Origin: Cyclobacterium jeungdonense
GTDB lineage: Bacteria; Bacteroidota; Bacteroidia; Cytophagales; Cyclobacteriaceae
NCBI RefSeq assembly: GCF_010994275.1
Contig: NZ_WMCD01000003.1
Coordinates: 400,753 to 464,752, forward strand
Reading direction: 5' to 3'
DNA length: 64,000 bases
This document shows positions 18,501-25,029 of this stretch, one piece after another (the first letter of the stretch is position 1; every line of letters starts with the position of its first letter). A model generated the notes under the pieces. It searched no databases. It was given only the letters and a program-made list of their open reading frames with translations, and was not told the origin of the DNA. The position numbers and the translations under genes are program-made.

Positions 18501-18615
18501 TTCCCACGACTCCGAAGATGCCAAACAGCCCGGCAGCAGTAAGGGAAGTAAAATCAATGGTTTGGGTTTCTTTGTAGGAATAGAGTCCTTTTAAGGTGAG
18601 TTTTACGGGAATCAT
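15577..18615 (-). CDS. sbcC: Exonuclease subunit SbcC (Rad50-like ATPase)
   Basis: The 1012-residue SMC-like ATPase partners with SbcD to cut hairpins and protein-blocked DNA ends. It shows an N-terminal Walker A (GVVGSGKSSLLEAIL near 36), very long coiled-coil arms rich in Glu, Gln, Lys and Leu, a zinc hook CPLCG near residue 500 at the tip, then the signature LSGGQTFQASL and Walker B FFFLDEGFGALD near the C-terminus. Length and domain order match the family. Its start codon overlaps the sbcD stop by four bases (ATGA), so translation is coupled. Confidence 0.96.
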   Translation of the reverse strand: MIPVKLTLKGLYSYKETQTIDFTSLTAAGLFGIFGVVGSGKSSLLEAILLALYGSTERLSDRGEKNSMVNLQSDSLQISFEFKAGINNANHYLASYRVKRNPKNFDEIRPAEHHFYLKEKEELIPLEDRAETIIGMKMDHFKQTVIIPQGKFREFIDLTPGPRAAMMKELFGLERFDLSGNTGTLYKKAREEKIKLETKLEPLENLNPDLLEEQQSEWEKTRRLVQEKEQSFEKSGKKLQQMESFREKHQELLKSRETWEALENQLPEIEKKKKELKEYLQARTYLLPLWEKIKEENLTLEEATVGMIDCKRFEQAYKEQINTLEAQESDLKKKADQRPQREAKIRDLQKVLEIQTLTQELHTSQGKLESLQPQLADLLRKQESMEKQLDKLDKETESFDPSSDHQELAELQQQAKEWKTLLAQKEVLKRQEENLKKETRHFTNRVEELLASLPADFTDFDQWMVAQKEVIKKWELEREKLIEKKALQNHAHALRDGEPCPLCGSLEHPEPLDAHLSDDSLEKIQASWLNSREKLDQTQEITRELLLQRNNKEHHSEQLRNKSEELNLQQQQLDHLQKRLAARGIIDPESLDSKRKKLEEKVQQQAALDKTIREGRKNLEQIRKQREQSQNESRKAEEGLLSLKSTIQAKEEEISDLEFAHSYLKTSAEIIRQTIESVQKDIKETADFLDSKQKVLKETREKSATNLANLSNFEKKRESSTQKLAALNTDYEKLLLEYGFSDKQALEALFTSKMDADKTDHQIREHEKKCSVVKSRISELENIAGVSDFQQRIYEALTATHLQEKEELDAMKNKLTLLNQSLQELREKLVLKAELTQTFRKLETRLSYLKELDQLFKGSGFVKYVSRIYLKELCNTANLRFSRLTKNSLSLEIDDNNTFWVTDYLNGGKKRLLKTLSGGQTFQASLCLALALAEKVKSLNQADQSFFFLDEGFGALDRNSLRVVFETLKALRHENRIVGIISHVEELQQEVAVYAKVELDQEKGSQVSYSFS

Positions 18616-19838
18616 GAGGGATCAACTTGCGCGATGACTTCTTTGAATACAGCTACCAATTCCTTATTGGGAGGCTGTCCTTTTTCACTTTGGTAGTACA
18701 TGTTGAAAAGGCTTGGCATATCTTTTTCCAGATCTCGTACCTGCAACTGATGATCAGATTCGGTCTCTCTGTTTTTGATTTGGGGAATAAGGTTAATGAT
18801 GCCGTCGTGGGCCTTCATCAGGGATCTTCTGGTCTCCGCATCAATGGAATGGTCAGTTTCATAGGTCAGTTCTACAAAGCAGTGAGGATTTGCTTCCAGC
18901 CATTCCAGTGCAGTCGTTAGCTTGTCAAAAGTTTTTCTTTCCAAACGCCTGCCTTGATAGAGGGGGATGGCCTCGTAGCGCGCCGGTTTCCCTGGATTGA
19001 CCTCAATGAGAACCACCTGCTTTTGCTGTCCGGCTTCGCTAAAGGAGTAGGCCAGCGGTGAACTGGCATACACTGCCGGGACTGGCAACGTACTACAGGC
19101 ATGGTAACGGTGTAAATGACCTAGCGCCGCGTACTGTATCTGATTGGGGATTTGAGACGTATGGAGTGCCTGTGTGCCTCCAACGTGTAGAATAGGTCGC
19201 TCACTCTCTGGCTCAGGTTCCGGGGTTTCTCCTTCTTTCACAAAAAAGAAATGACCTAAAAAGAGATTTACTCCGCTATCGTCGCAATGGTGACGCGCAA
19301 GTTCCCGCCAGCGGGCTCCCAAAACTGTTCTCAGTTCTGATTCCCGGTTTTCTTCTCCCAGGTACGTTCGCAATAACAGCTCATTGGCATAGGGAGCTAG
19401 GATGATACGAATGGGAAAATCGTACTGGGGCAGTTTCAGGGATACGAATCCCGGGTCGGAAGAGAGGACTTCTGTGCCATTTTCTGATTTTCCTGTTGGT
19501 ATTACTGTGTCGTACCTACTGTAAAAGAAAATTCCCATTTCCCTGGCCAGGGGGTCGGGTGCTTCAATAAATTGAGTGCTGTCGTGATTTCCTGATATGA
19601 CGACGATGGGCCTTTGCCCGTTTTTGGATAGTTTACGAAGGGTTTTGTAAAGCAGTTCCACTGCTTCGTGACTGGGATTGAACGTATCGAAAACATCTCC
19701 TGCAAGCAAGACCATATCTACCTCATGGCTTTCGGCAATGGCAACAATTTCTTCCAGTACTTCTTTTTGCTCTTCCAGGCGAGAAACGTCCTGGAGTCTT
19801 TTTCCTAAATGCCAATCTGCCGTATGTAAGAGTTTCAT
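18612..19838 (-). CDS. sbcD: Exonuclease subunit SbcD (Mre11-like)
   Basis: The 408-residue calcineurin-like phosphoesterase is the nuclease half of SbcCD. The five metal-binding segments are all present: DWHLGKR at 8-14, LAGDVFD, SGNHDS, FLGHFF and ALGHLHR near 240. It is the promoter-proximal gene of the sbcD-sbcC operon, with a four-base overlap. No other DNA repair gene flanks it. Confidence 0.96.
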   Translation of the reverse strand: MKLLHTADWHLGKRLQDVSRLEEQKEVLEEIVAIAESHEVDMVLLAGDVFDTFNPSHEAVELLYKTLRKLSKNGQRPIVVISGNHDSTQFIEAPDPLAREMGIFFYSRYDTVIPTGKSENGTEVLSSDPGFVSLKLPQYDFPIRIILAPYANELLLRTYLGEENRESELRTVLGARWRELARHHCDDSGVNLFLGHFFFVKEGETPEPEPESERPILHVGGTQALHTSQIPNQIQYAALGHLHRYHACSTLPVPAVYASSPLAYSFSEAGQQKQVVLIEVNPGKPARYEAIPLYQGRRLERKTFDKLTTALEWLEANPHCFVELTYETDHSIDAETRRSLMKAHDGIINLIPQIKNRETESDHQLQVRDLEKDMPSLFNMYYQSEKGQPPNKELVAVFKEVIAQVDPS

Positions 19839-20023
19839 GGGCGGTAATTCAAATGCTAAAAGTTTAATTTTATGCTAAATTTACTTCAATATCGGAGCGA
19901 GGCAAAGGCTAATTCGTAAAAATTACCTGAGGTAGTATCGGGTTTTTAAGAAAAATGTATTTATTTGTTACGTTGGAAAAATTTTTTCTCCCTGAAGTAT
20001 CAGGATTGATAGCGATGAGATTT

Positions 20024-20551
20024 ATGAAAAAGGTTGTGTTGATAGTGTTGTTGGCCCATTTTTGCCTGATTTTTTCTTTAAAGGCTCAGTCTCCGTTTAC
20101 AGCACCGGATTCCCTGCTGGTCATCCAGGAGGGCATTGCCAGTTATTATGGTACCCGGTTTCATAACCGAAGGACTGCCAATGGGGAGATTTACGACATG
20201 TGGCAATTCACCGCGGCTCACAAGCACCTGCCCTTTGGTACCCTGCTAAAGGTGACCAATAAAAAAAACGGAAGTCAGGCTGTTGTGCGTATCAATGACC
20301 GCTTGCCCAAATCTTCCAAACGGATAATTGACCTGTCCAAAGGAGTTGCAGAACATTTGGATATGGTGAACGATGGAATTGTTCCCGTGACTTTGGAGTT
20401 ACTCAGTCATCATGCCATAGACTGGGTGAAGCAGCAGTACCAATTAGTTCCCAGTGATATTCGGTTGAGGAGCTATTTTCACGATATTGCCTACACCAAG
20501 GACGAGGAAATCATTAAAAGTACCCTGAAAGAATCCCTTCAAAAAAAGTAA
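20024..20551 (+). CDS. RlpA-like septal-ring lytic transglycosylase domain protein (DPBB)
   Basis: The frame opens at 19955, but ATG 20024 (or 20015) begins a proper signal peptide (MKKVVLIVLLAHFCLIF, cut after LKAQ). The mature protein is a double-psi beta-barrel as in RlpA: GIASYYGTRFHNRRTANGE, FTAAHKHLPFGTLLKVTN, and VRINDR. In RlpA this domain cleaves denuded glycan strands in peptidoglycan at the septum. The SPOR domain of canonical RlpA is absent; instead there is a 60-residue tail of unknown role. Immediately after the TAA stop the same frame continues for 22 sense codons to a TAG at 20620 (see separate entry). Confidence 0.82.
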   Translation: MKKVVLIVLLAHFCLIFSLKAQSPFTAPDSLLVIQEGIASYYGTRFHNRRTANGEIYDMWQFTAAHKHLPFGTLLKVTNKKNGSQAVVRINDRLPKSSKRIIDLSKGVAEHLDMVNDGIVPVTLELLSHHAIDWVKQQYQLVPSDIRLRSYFHDIAYTKDEEIIKSTLKESLQKK

Positions 20552-20620
20552 GAAAATAAAGACTGTGCCTGGCTCGAACAGGAAGGCTATGACCTGCTGA
20601 AATTAAGCGTCGGAGATTAG
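20552..20620 (+). other. In-frame sense-like extension after the rlpA stop
   Basis: After the TAA at 20549 the rlpA-like frame continues without stop for 22 codons and reads as plausible protein (CAWLEQEGYDLLKLSVGD, then TAG). It could be the remnant of a longer C-terminus cut short by a nonsense change, or a chance open stretch. Confidence 0.3.
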
Positions 20621-20690
20621 TCGTACCTATGGTCGTTACAGATTAATGTCTTACTTTTGCTGACTTAAATCCCTGCAAACTACCTTCATT

Positions 20691-21473
20691 ATGAGTAAAG
20701 TAAGAGCCAAAAAGCATCTGGGGCAACACTTTTTGCGTGACCTGCAAGTGGCGGAACGAATCGCAACTTCGCTTGAAGGATTTGGGGGCATCCGGAAAGT
20801 GTTGGAAATAGGGCCGGGGATGGGTGTTTTGACTGATTTTTTAGTAGAAAAACCCTGGGAGCTTACCTTGATTGAGATCGATAAGGAGTCCGTAATTTTC
20901 CTTCAGGGGAAATATGCGAAACATCCACTCAAGATAGTGGAGGGAGACTTTCTAGATAATCAATACAGATCTCTTTATAATGAACCTTATGCGATAATTG
21001 GCAATTTCCCCTACAATATTTCCAGCCAGATTTTTTTCAAAGTATTGGAAGAAAAGCATCAAGTGACGGAAGTGGTGGGTATGCTGCAAAAGGAAGTGGC
21101 GGAGCGAATTACCGCCAAAAAAGGAAATAAGACTTACGGCATACTGAGTGTGTTGCTCCAGGCCTTTTACGATACAGCATACCTGTTCACCGTTCCACCG
21201 GAAGTATTTGATCCACCACCTAAAGTGCAGAGTGGCGTTATTCAATTGAAAAGAAATTCGGTTCGGGAGCTCCCCTGCAACGAAAAACTATTTTTCAGGT
21301 TAGTAAAGCAGGCGTTTCATACGCGAAGGAAAACCCTGCGTAACGCTCTGAAGCCAATGGGTCTTTCCGATGAATTTAAAGCCATGGAAATGCTGGATTT
21401 AAGAGCAGAACAGCTTGGGGTGGAAGAGTTTGTTTATTTAACGCAAAAATTGGAATCATCTTGGAAGCTATAA
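20691..21473 (+). CDS. rsmA: 16S rRNA dimethyladenosine transferase
   Basis: The 260-residue protein dimethylates two adjacent adenines in helix 45 of 16S rRNA during 30S maturation. It has KKHLGQHFL at the N-terminus, SAM-binding motif I (EIGPGMGVLTDFL near 43), the catalytic motif NFPYNISSQI near 103 and a C-terminal KQAFHTRRKTLRNAL. The length is standard. A TActTTTG element at 20652-20659 is a possible -7 box about 32 bases before the start, but I see no TTG at the proper distance. The next gene, mgtE, starts inside its 3' end. Confidence 0.96.
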   Translation: MSKVRAKKHLGQHFLRDLQVAERIATSLEGFGGIRKVLEIGPGMGVLTDFLVEKPWELTLIEIDKESVIFLQGKYAKHPLKIVEGDFLDNQYRSLYNEPYAIIGNFPYNISSQIFFKVLEEKHQVTEVVGMLQKEVAERITAKKGNKTYGILSVLLQAFYDTAYLFTVPPEVFDPPPKVQSGVIQLKRNSVRELPCNEKLFFRLVKQAFHTRRKTLRNALKPMGLSDEFKAMEMLDLRAEQLGVEEFVYLTQKLESSWKL

Positions 21474-22828
21474 AGACATTCGAACTCTCCAAGGAATACT
21501 TGGAAGCGCTTCGGGAGAGTATCTCAGAAGCAAACATTCAATTTATCCAGGAGTCCATGCTGGATGCCAAAAAGGCCGATATAGCCGCCCTGTTGGATGA
21601 GTTGGAAATGGAGGAGGCACTCTTTGTATTGCGGGCGCTGGATCCCGATTTTTCGGCTGACATCCTGATTGAGCTGGACGAAGATTCCCAATACAAGGTG
21701 ATTACGTCTATGCCTCCCGAAGAACTGGCCACGTTGATTGACCACATGGATTCGGATGATGCGGTGGATGTGCTGAATCAATTGGTGGTAAACGACAGGG
21801 AAGCCGTCATCAGCCATCTGGAACAAAAGGAAAAGTCCCTTTACATCATCGAATTGCTCCGGTATGATGAGGACAGCGCCGGTGGATTGATGGCCAAAGA
21901 GATCATCAAAGCCAACCTCAACTGGACCGTGGTACAGACCATCGAAGAAATCCGCCGGCAGGCAGAAAATGTGGAAAAGATTTTTTCGATTTACGTGGTG
22001 GATAACAAGGAAAAATTATTGGGAAGGATTGCCTTAAAAAAACTGATCCTGGCATCTTCGGGTACCAAAGTAGCCGATTTGTACGAGGATAACATCATAT
22101 CAGTCCCTACCTATATGGAGGGGGAAGAGGTAGCAGAAATCATGCGTAAATATGATCTGGAAGCAGTTCCGGTGGTCAATGTTAAAAACAAACTGGTTGG
22201 ACGCATAACGGTAGATGATATTCTGGACCTGATCCGGGAGCAGGCAGAAGAAGACATTCAGGCCATGACTGGTTTTTCGGATGATGTGGAAGAATCCGAT
22301 TCCATCTACCGGCTTTCGCGTGCCCGGCTTCCCTGGCTGCTCATTGGCATGGTGGGAGGATTGATGGGGGCAGGCTTTATTGGTTTCTTTGAAGAAGGGT
22401 TGAATGCCGTCACTGCCCTGGCCTTTTTTATTCCCTTAATCACAGCTACAGGGGGGAACGTTGGCATTCAATCTTCCACCTTGGTGGTACAGAGTCTGGC
22501 AAATAAATCGGTATTTGAAGACAGCTTAACCAAACGTTTTCTGAAGGTACTTTTGGTAGCCGTGCTTAATGGATTGGTGCTGGCACTGTTTGTATTTCTC
22601 ACGGTGGTTTTACTTTATGGGCAGGAGACTAAATTTGGCTTGGTAGTGAGCATTGCATTATTCAGTGTGGTCTTATTGGCCTCCTTTATGGGCACGCTTA
22701 CACCTATCGTCTTGGATAAGATAGGAATTAACCCGGCCATGGCTTCGGGGCCATTTATTACTACTGCCAATGACCTGCTGGGTCTGGGCGTATATTTTGG
22801 AGTAGCCACCTTACTATTAAACCTTTAA
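21461..22828 (+). CDS. mgtE: Magnesium transporter MgtE
   Basis: The 455-residue protein is a gated Mg2+ channel. It shows the N-terminal helical domain (DAKKADIAALLDELEMEEALFVLRAL), a CBS pair (about 130-255, ending DDILDLIREQAEEDIQAMTG), the linking helix and five membrane segments with the pore signature GGNVGIQSSTL near 330. No ATG lies before residue 33, which is already inside the N domain. The likely start is therefore the TTG at 21461, which overlaps the rsmA stop by 13 bases. A 91-nt repeat unit begins seven bases after its stop. Confidence 0.92.
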   Translation: MEAIKTFELSKEYLEALRESISEANIQFIQESMLDAKKADIAALLDELEMEEALFVLRALDPDFSADILIELDEDSQYKVITSMPPEELATLIDHMDSDDAVDVLNQLVVNDREAVISHLEQKEKSLYIIELLRYDEDSAGGLMAKEIIKANLNWTVVQTIEEIRRQAENVEKIFSIYVVDNKEKLLGRIALKKLILASSGTKVADLYEDNIISVPTYMEGEEVAEIMRKYDLEAVPVVNVKNKLVGRITVDDILDLIREQAEEDIQAMTGFSDDVEESDSIYRLSRARLPWLLIGMVGGLMGAGFIGFFEEGLNAVTALAFFIPLITATGGNVGIQSSTLVVQSLANKSVFEDSLTKRFLKVLLVAVLNGLVLALFVFLTVVLLYGQETKFGLVVSIALFSVVLLASFMGTLTPIVLDKIGINPAMASGPFITTANDLLGLGVYFGVATLLLNL

Positions 22829-22835
22829 TTAAACC

Positions 22836-22922
22836 ATGAAATCGAGCAAGACGTACCCGTCACACACTGGGATGATTATAAGCCATGCGAGATTCCATAT
22901 GACCCCTAGAAAACAATTTTAA
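22836..22922 (+). CDS. Repeated 28-codon micro-ORF, copy 1
   Basis: This frame runs ATG to TAA over 28 codons and reads MKSSKTYPSHTG then MIISHARFHMTPRKQF. It is the first of two tandem units, seven bases after mgtE, and its stop is followed by four bases (TCAT) and the ATG of copy 2. The same frame, length and four-base spacing recur in copies 2 and 4. The conserved residues are MKSS, H-x-GMII-x-HARFH-x-T. I do not recognise the peptide. No Shine-Dalgarno is seen, as elsewhere in this genome. It may be a leader peptide or only a repeat that happens to stay open. Confidence 0.45.
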   Translation: MKSSKTYPSHTGMIISHARFHMTPRKQF

Positions 22923-22926
22923 TCAT

Positions 22927-23013
22927 ATGAAATCGAGCATGACGAGATCGACACACAGAGGGATGATTATCAAGCATGCGAGATTCCATCTGACCGCTGA
23001 AAAAAAAATATAA
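22927..23013 (+). CDS. Repeated 28-codon micro-ORF, copy 2
   Basis: This unit reads MKSSMTRSTHRG then MIIKHARFHLTAEKKI and a TAA, 28 codons in all. Four bases (ACAG) separate its stop from the ATGAAA start of the dehydrogenase gene, a spacing short enough for translational coupling. Relative to copy 1 it differs at many first and second codon positions, yet the frame, the stop position and the HARFH core are kept. Confidence 0.45.
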   Translation: MKSSMTRSTHRGMIIKHARFHLTAEKKI

Positions 23014-23017
23014 ACAG

Positions 23018-23950
23018 ATGAAAATACTGATTATCGACCAAATGCACGAAAGCATTGTGCCTTTGCTGGAAGATAGAGGGCATAAAGTGGATTACCGTCC
23101 TGATATAGACCGTGATGGGATCCTCACTGTTTTGGAAGATTATGAGGGGCTGGTCATTCGATCAAAGACACCCATCAACAAAGAACTGTTGCGAGCTGCC
23201 CCTTTGTTAAAATTTGTTGCCAGAGCCGGAGCAGGCTTGGATAATATAGACCTGAATTACCTGGAAGAAAAGGGGATCGCGCTATATCATGCAGCTGAAG
23301 GCAACCGAGATGCAGTAGCTGAACATGCTCTGGGAATGCTGCTGACCTTGTTCAACCATTACTTGCAATCCGACCGGCAGGTAAGGAAAGGTATCTGGGA
23401 CCGGGAAGGAAACAGGGGAGAGGAGCTGGCAGGCAAAACGGTAGGCATCTTTGGGTATGGAAATATGGGAAGCGCTTTTGCACAACGACTTCGGGGATTT
23501 GATGTGGAAATTCTGGCCTATGATAAATTCAAAACCGGTTTTGGGGATAAATGGGTAAAAGAAAGCAGTTTTCAGGCCATCCAGGAAAAGGCAGATGTAC
23601 TGAGCATACATGTTCCTCTTACGTCAGAAACCAGGTATTTTTTCAGTCCTGAAATTTTATCGGATTTTCGAAAGTCCATTTACCTGATTAATACCGCACG
23701 GGGGGAAGTAATTCGAATGGATACCTTGAACGAAGCCCTACAAAACGGTAAATTGAAGGGGGCAGCGCTGGATGTTTTGGAAAAGGAAAAACTTCAGACA
23801 CTGACAGCTGCAGAGCGGCTATCGTTTGAAGCACTCACCCAAAGGAACAACGTGCTATTTTCGCCTCACGTCGCGGGCTGGAGTCATGAGTCTTACCGGA
23901 AGATCAACCAGGTGCTGGTAGCCAAAATCGAAGGAGAGTGGAAGGGCTGA
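23018..23950 (+). CDS. D-2-hydroxyacid dehydrogenase (SerA-like)
   Basis: The 310-residue NAD-dependent enzyme has the substrate domain in two parts around a Rossmann domain with GIFGYGNMGSAFAQ near 144. The catalytic arginine lies in NTARGE near 228 and the catalytic histidine in FSPHVAGW near 290. It lacks the C-terminal ACT domain of classical phosphoglycerate dehydrogenase, so its substrate may be 3-phosphoglycerate or another 2-oxoacid. Its start codon is the right boundary of a 91-nt repeat unit, so its mRNA leader very probably contains the unit and its micro-ORF. Confidence 0.88.
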   Translation: MKILIIDQMHESIVPLLEDRGHKVDYRPDIDRDGILTVLEDYEGLVIRSKTPINKELLRAAPLLKFVARAGAGLDNIDLNYLEEKGIALYHAAEGNRDAVAEHALGMLLTLFNHYLQSDRQVRKGIWDREGNRGEELAGKTVGIFGYGNMGSAFAQRLRGFDVEILAYDKFKTGFGDKWVKESSFQAIQEKADVLSIHVPLTSETRYFFSPEILSDFRKSIYLINTARGEVIRMDTLNEALQNGKLKGAALDVLEKEKLQTLTAAERLSFEALTQRNNVLFSPHVAGWSHESYRKINQVLVAKIEGEWKG

Positions 23951-23974
23951 TCCCCCAATAATTGGTCCCTTAAA

Positions 23975-24005
23975 TTGTAAAATAAGAATTCTTATTTTAT
24001 CTTTG
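23975..24005 (+). promoter_or_regulatory. greA promoter with a 22-bp palindrome in its spacer
   Basis: TTG at 23975-23977 and TAtcTTTG at 23998-24005 form a Bacteroidota-type promoter with a 20-base spacer. The spacer and the first two bases of the -7 box are a perfect 22-bp palindrome (23978-23999) with half-site TAAAATAAGAA. This is where a dimeric repressor or activator would bind. The same palindrome could instead be the tail-end hairpin of the upstream dehydrogenase gene. Confidence 0.55.
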
Positions 24006-24033
24006 TTGATACAAAATACAGGAAGCATATGGG

Positions 24034-24057
24034 AACGGTCTCAAAGTTGAGACCGTT
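24034..24057 (+). terminator. Perfect hairpin in the greA leader
   Basis: AACGGTCTCAA (24034-24044) and TTGAGACCGTT (24047-24057) pair perfectly over a two-base gap, followed by an interrupted T run (ATTTTATTTATT). It lies about 45 bases downstream of the -7 box and 34 bases before the greA start, so it looks like an attenuator or the end of a very short RNA. Confidence 0.5.
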
Positions 24058-24091
24058 ATTTTATTTATTATCAGGCTATTAATTATTTGAT

Positions 24092-24565
24092 ATGGGAAAC
24101 ATACAATATTACACTGAAGAAGGATTGAAGAAGCTCAAAGATGAGCTTCAACACCTGAAAACCAAAGGCAGATCGGATATTGCCAAACAGATTGCCGAAG
24201 CTAGAGACAAGGGAGATTTAAGTGAAAATGCAGAGTACGATGCTGCAAAAGATGCTCAGGGTCACCTGGAATTAAAAATTGCCAAACTGGAAAATGTACT
24301 GGGCAACGCAAGGGTATTGGATAACTCTAAAGTGGACACTTCCAAAGTGGGAATTCTTTGCACAGTTAAAATCAAAAATGTAAAAAACGGCATGACCGTA
24401 ACATACACTCTGGTGTCGGAAGAAGAAGCAGATTTGAAAGCCAACAAAATTTCCCTGGCCTCTCCTTTCGGGAAAGGGCTGACGGGCAAGAAAGTCGGCG
24501 AGATTGCCCAGATTCAAGCTCCGGCCGGAAACCTTGAATTCGAAATTCTGGATATCAGTTATTAA
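24092..24565 (+). CDS. greA: Transcription elongation factor GreA
   Basis: The 157-residue protein rescues backtracked RNA polymerase by stimulating cleavage of the transcript 3' end. The N-terminal coiled coil (about 1-75) ends in the typical NAEYDAAKDAQG around the tip acidic residues, and the C-terminal FKBP-like domain has SPFGKGLTGKKVGE. Length is normal. It has its own promoter and a terminator five bases after the stop, so it is a single-gene unit. Confidence 0.95.
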   Translation: MGNIQYYTEEGLKKLKDELQHLKTKGRSDIAKQIAEARDKGDLSENAEYDAAKDAQGHLELKIAKLENVLGNARVLDNSKVDTSKVGILCTVKIKNVKNGMTVTYTLVSEEEADLKANKISLASPFGKGLTGKKVGEIAQIQAPAGNLEFEILDISY

Positions 24566-24570
24566 TTTTC

Positions 24571-24599
24571 ATCCCGATTGCTTTGCATCGGGATTTTTT
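24571..24599 (+). terminator. Rho-independent terminator of greA
   Basis: ATCCCGAT pairs with ATCGGGAT over an eight-base loop and is followed by TTTTT. Confidence 0.85.
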
Positions 24600-24627
24600 G
24601 TTCTGTCAACTATTTATTTCCTGCAGT

Positions 24628-25029
24628 ATGCCTTCCATATTTACCAAAATAATCAATAGAGAAATTCCAGGACATATTGTCGCTGAAGACGAGCAGCACA
24701 TTGCGTTTTTGGACATCATGCCACTGGTAAAAGGCCATGTGTTGGTGGTTCCTAAAAAAGAGGTGGATTATATCTACGATCTGGATGATGCTTTGTACAC
24801 AAGTCTTCACCTGTTTGCCAAAAAGGTCGCCAAAGCGCAAGAGAAGGTGATTCCCTGTACCCGCATCGGAGTAGCCGTGATCGGCCTGGAGGTTTCCCAT
24901 GTTCACATTCACCTGGTGCCATTAAAAACCATGGATGACATCAATTTCAGCCGCCCCAAGCTGAAGCTTTCTACCGATGAATTGGAGGAAATTGCCAACA
25001 GTATTAAAGCCGAATTTGATAAGGCTTGA
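24628..25029 (+). CDS. HIT-family nucleotide hydrolase
   Basis: I start this gene at ATG 24628 (MPSIFTKIINREIPGHIV), the usual HIT start; a longer frame from 24583 has no support. The 133-residue product has the histidine triad VHIHLVP near residue 104 and the LDIMPLVKGHVLVVPK segment. HIT proteins (Hint branch) hydrolyse adenosine phosphoramidates or related nucleotides. The end overlaps the next gene, a ligase-associated exonuclease. Confidence 0.93.
   Translation: MPSIFTKIINREIPGHIVAEDEQHIAFLDIMPLVKGHVLVVPKKEVDYIYDLDDALYTSLHLFAKKVAKAQEKVIPCTRIGVAVIGLEVSHVHIHLVPLKTMDDINFSRPKLKLSTDELEEIANSIKAEFDKA

Larger units (their letters stand above)
22836..23017 (+). repeat. Tandem pair of the 91-nt ATGAAATCGAGC unit
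   Basis: Two direct copies, exactly 91 bases from start to start, fill the gap between mgtE and the 2-hydroxyacid dehydrogenase gene. Invariant blocks shared with the copies at 36224 and 55747 are ATGAAATCGAGC, GGGATGATTAT (last G of GGG varies) and CATGCGAGATTC. Imperfect inverted repeats link AATCGAGCATGA near the left end with TCATGCGAGATT in the middle. The second unit ends at the ATGAAA start of the next gene. Confidence 0.85.

Noticed and set aside
22836..23017. Tandem repeats at 22836 as a possible CRISPR array
   Set aside because: Only two copies occur, the repeat is 91 nt with no spacer-repeat alternation, and no cas gene is nearby.
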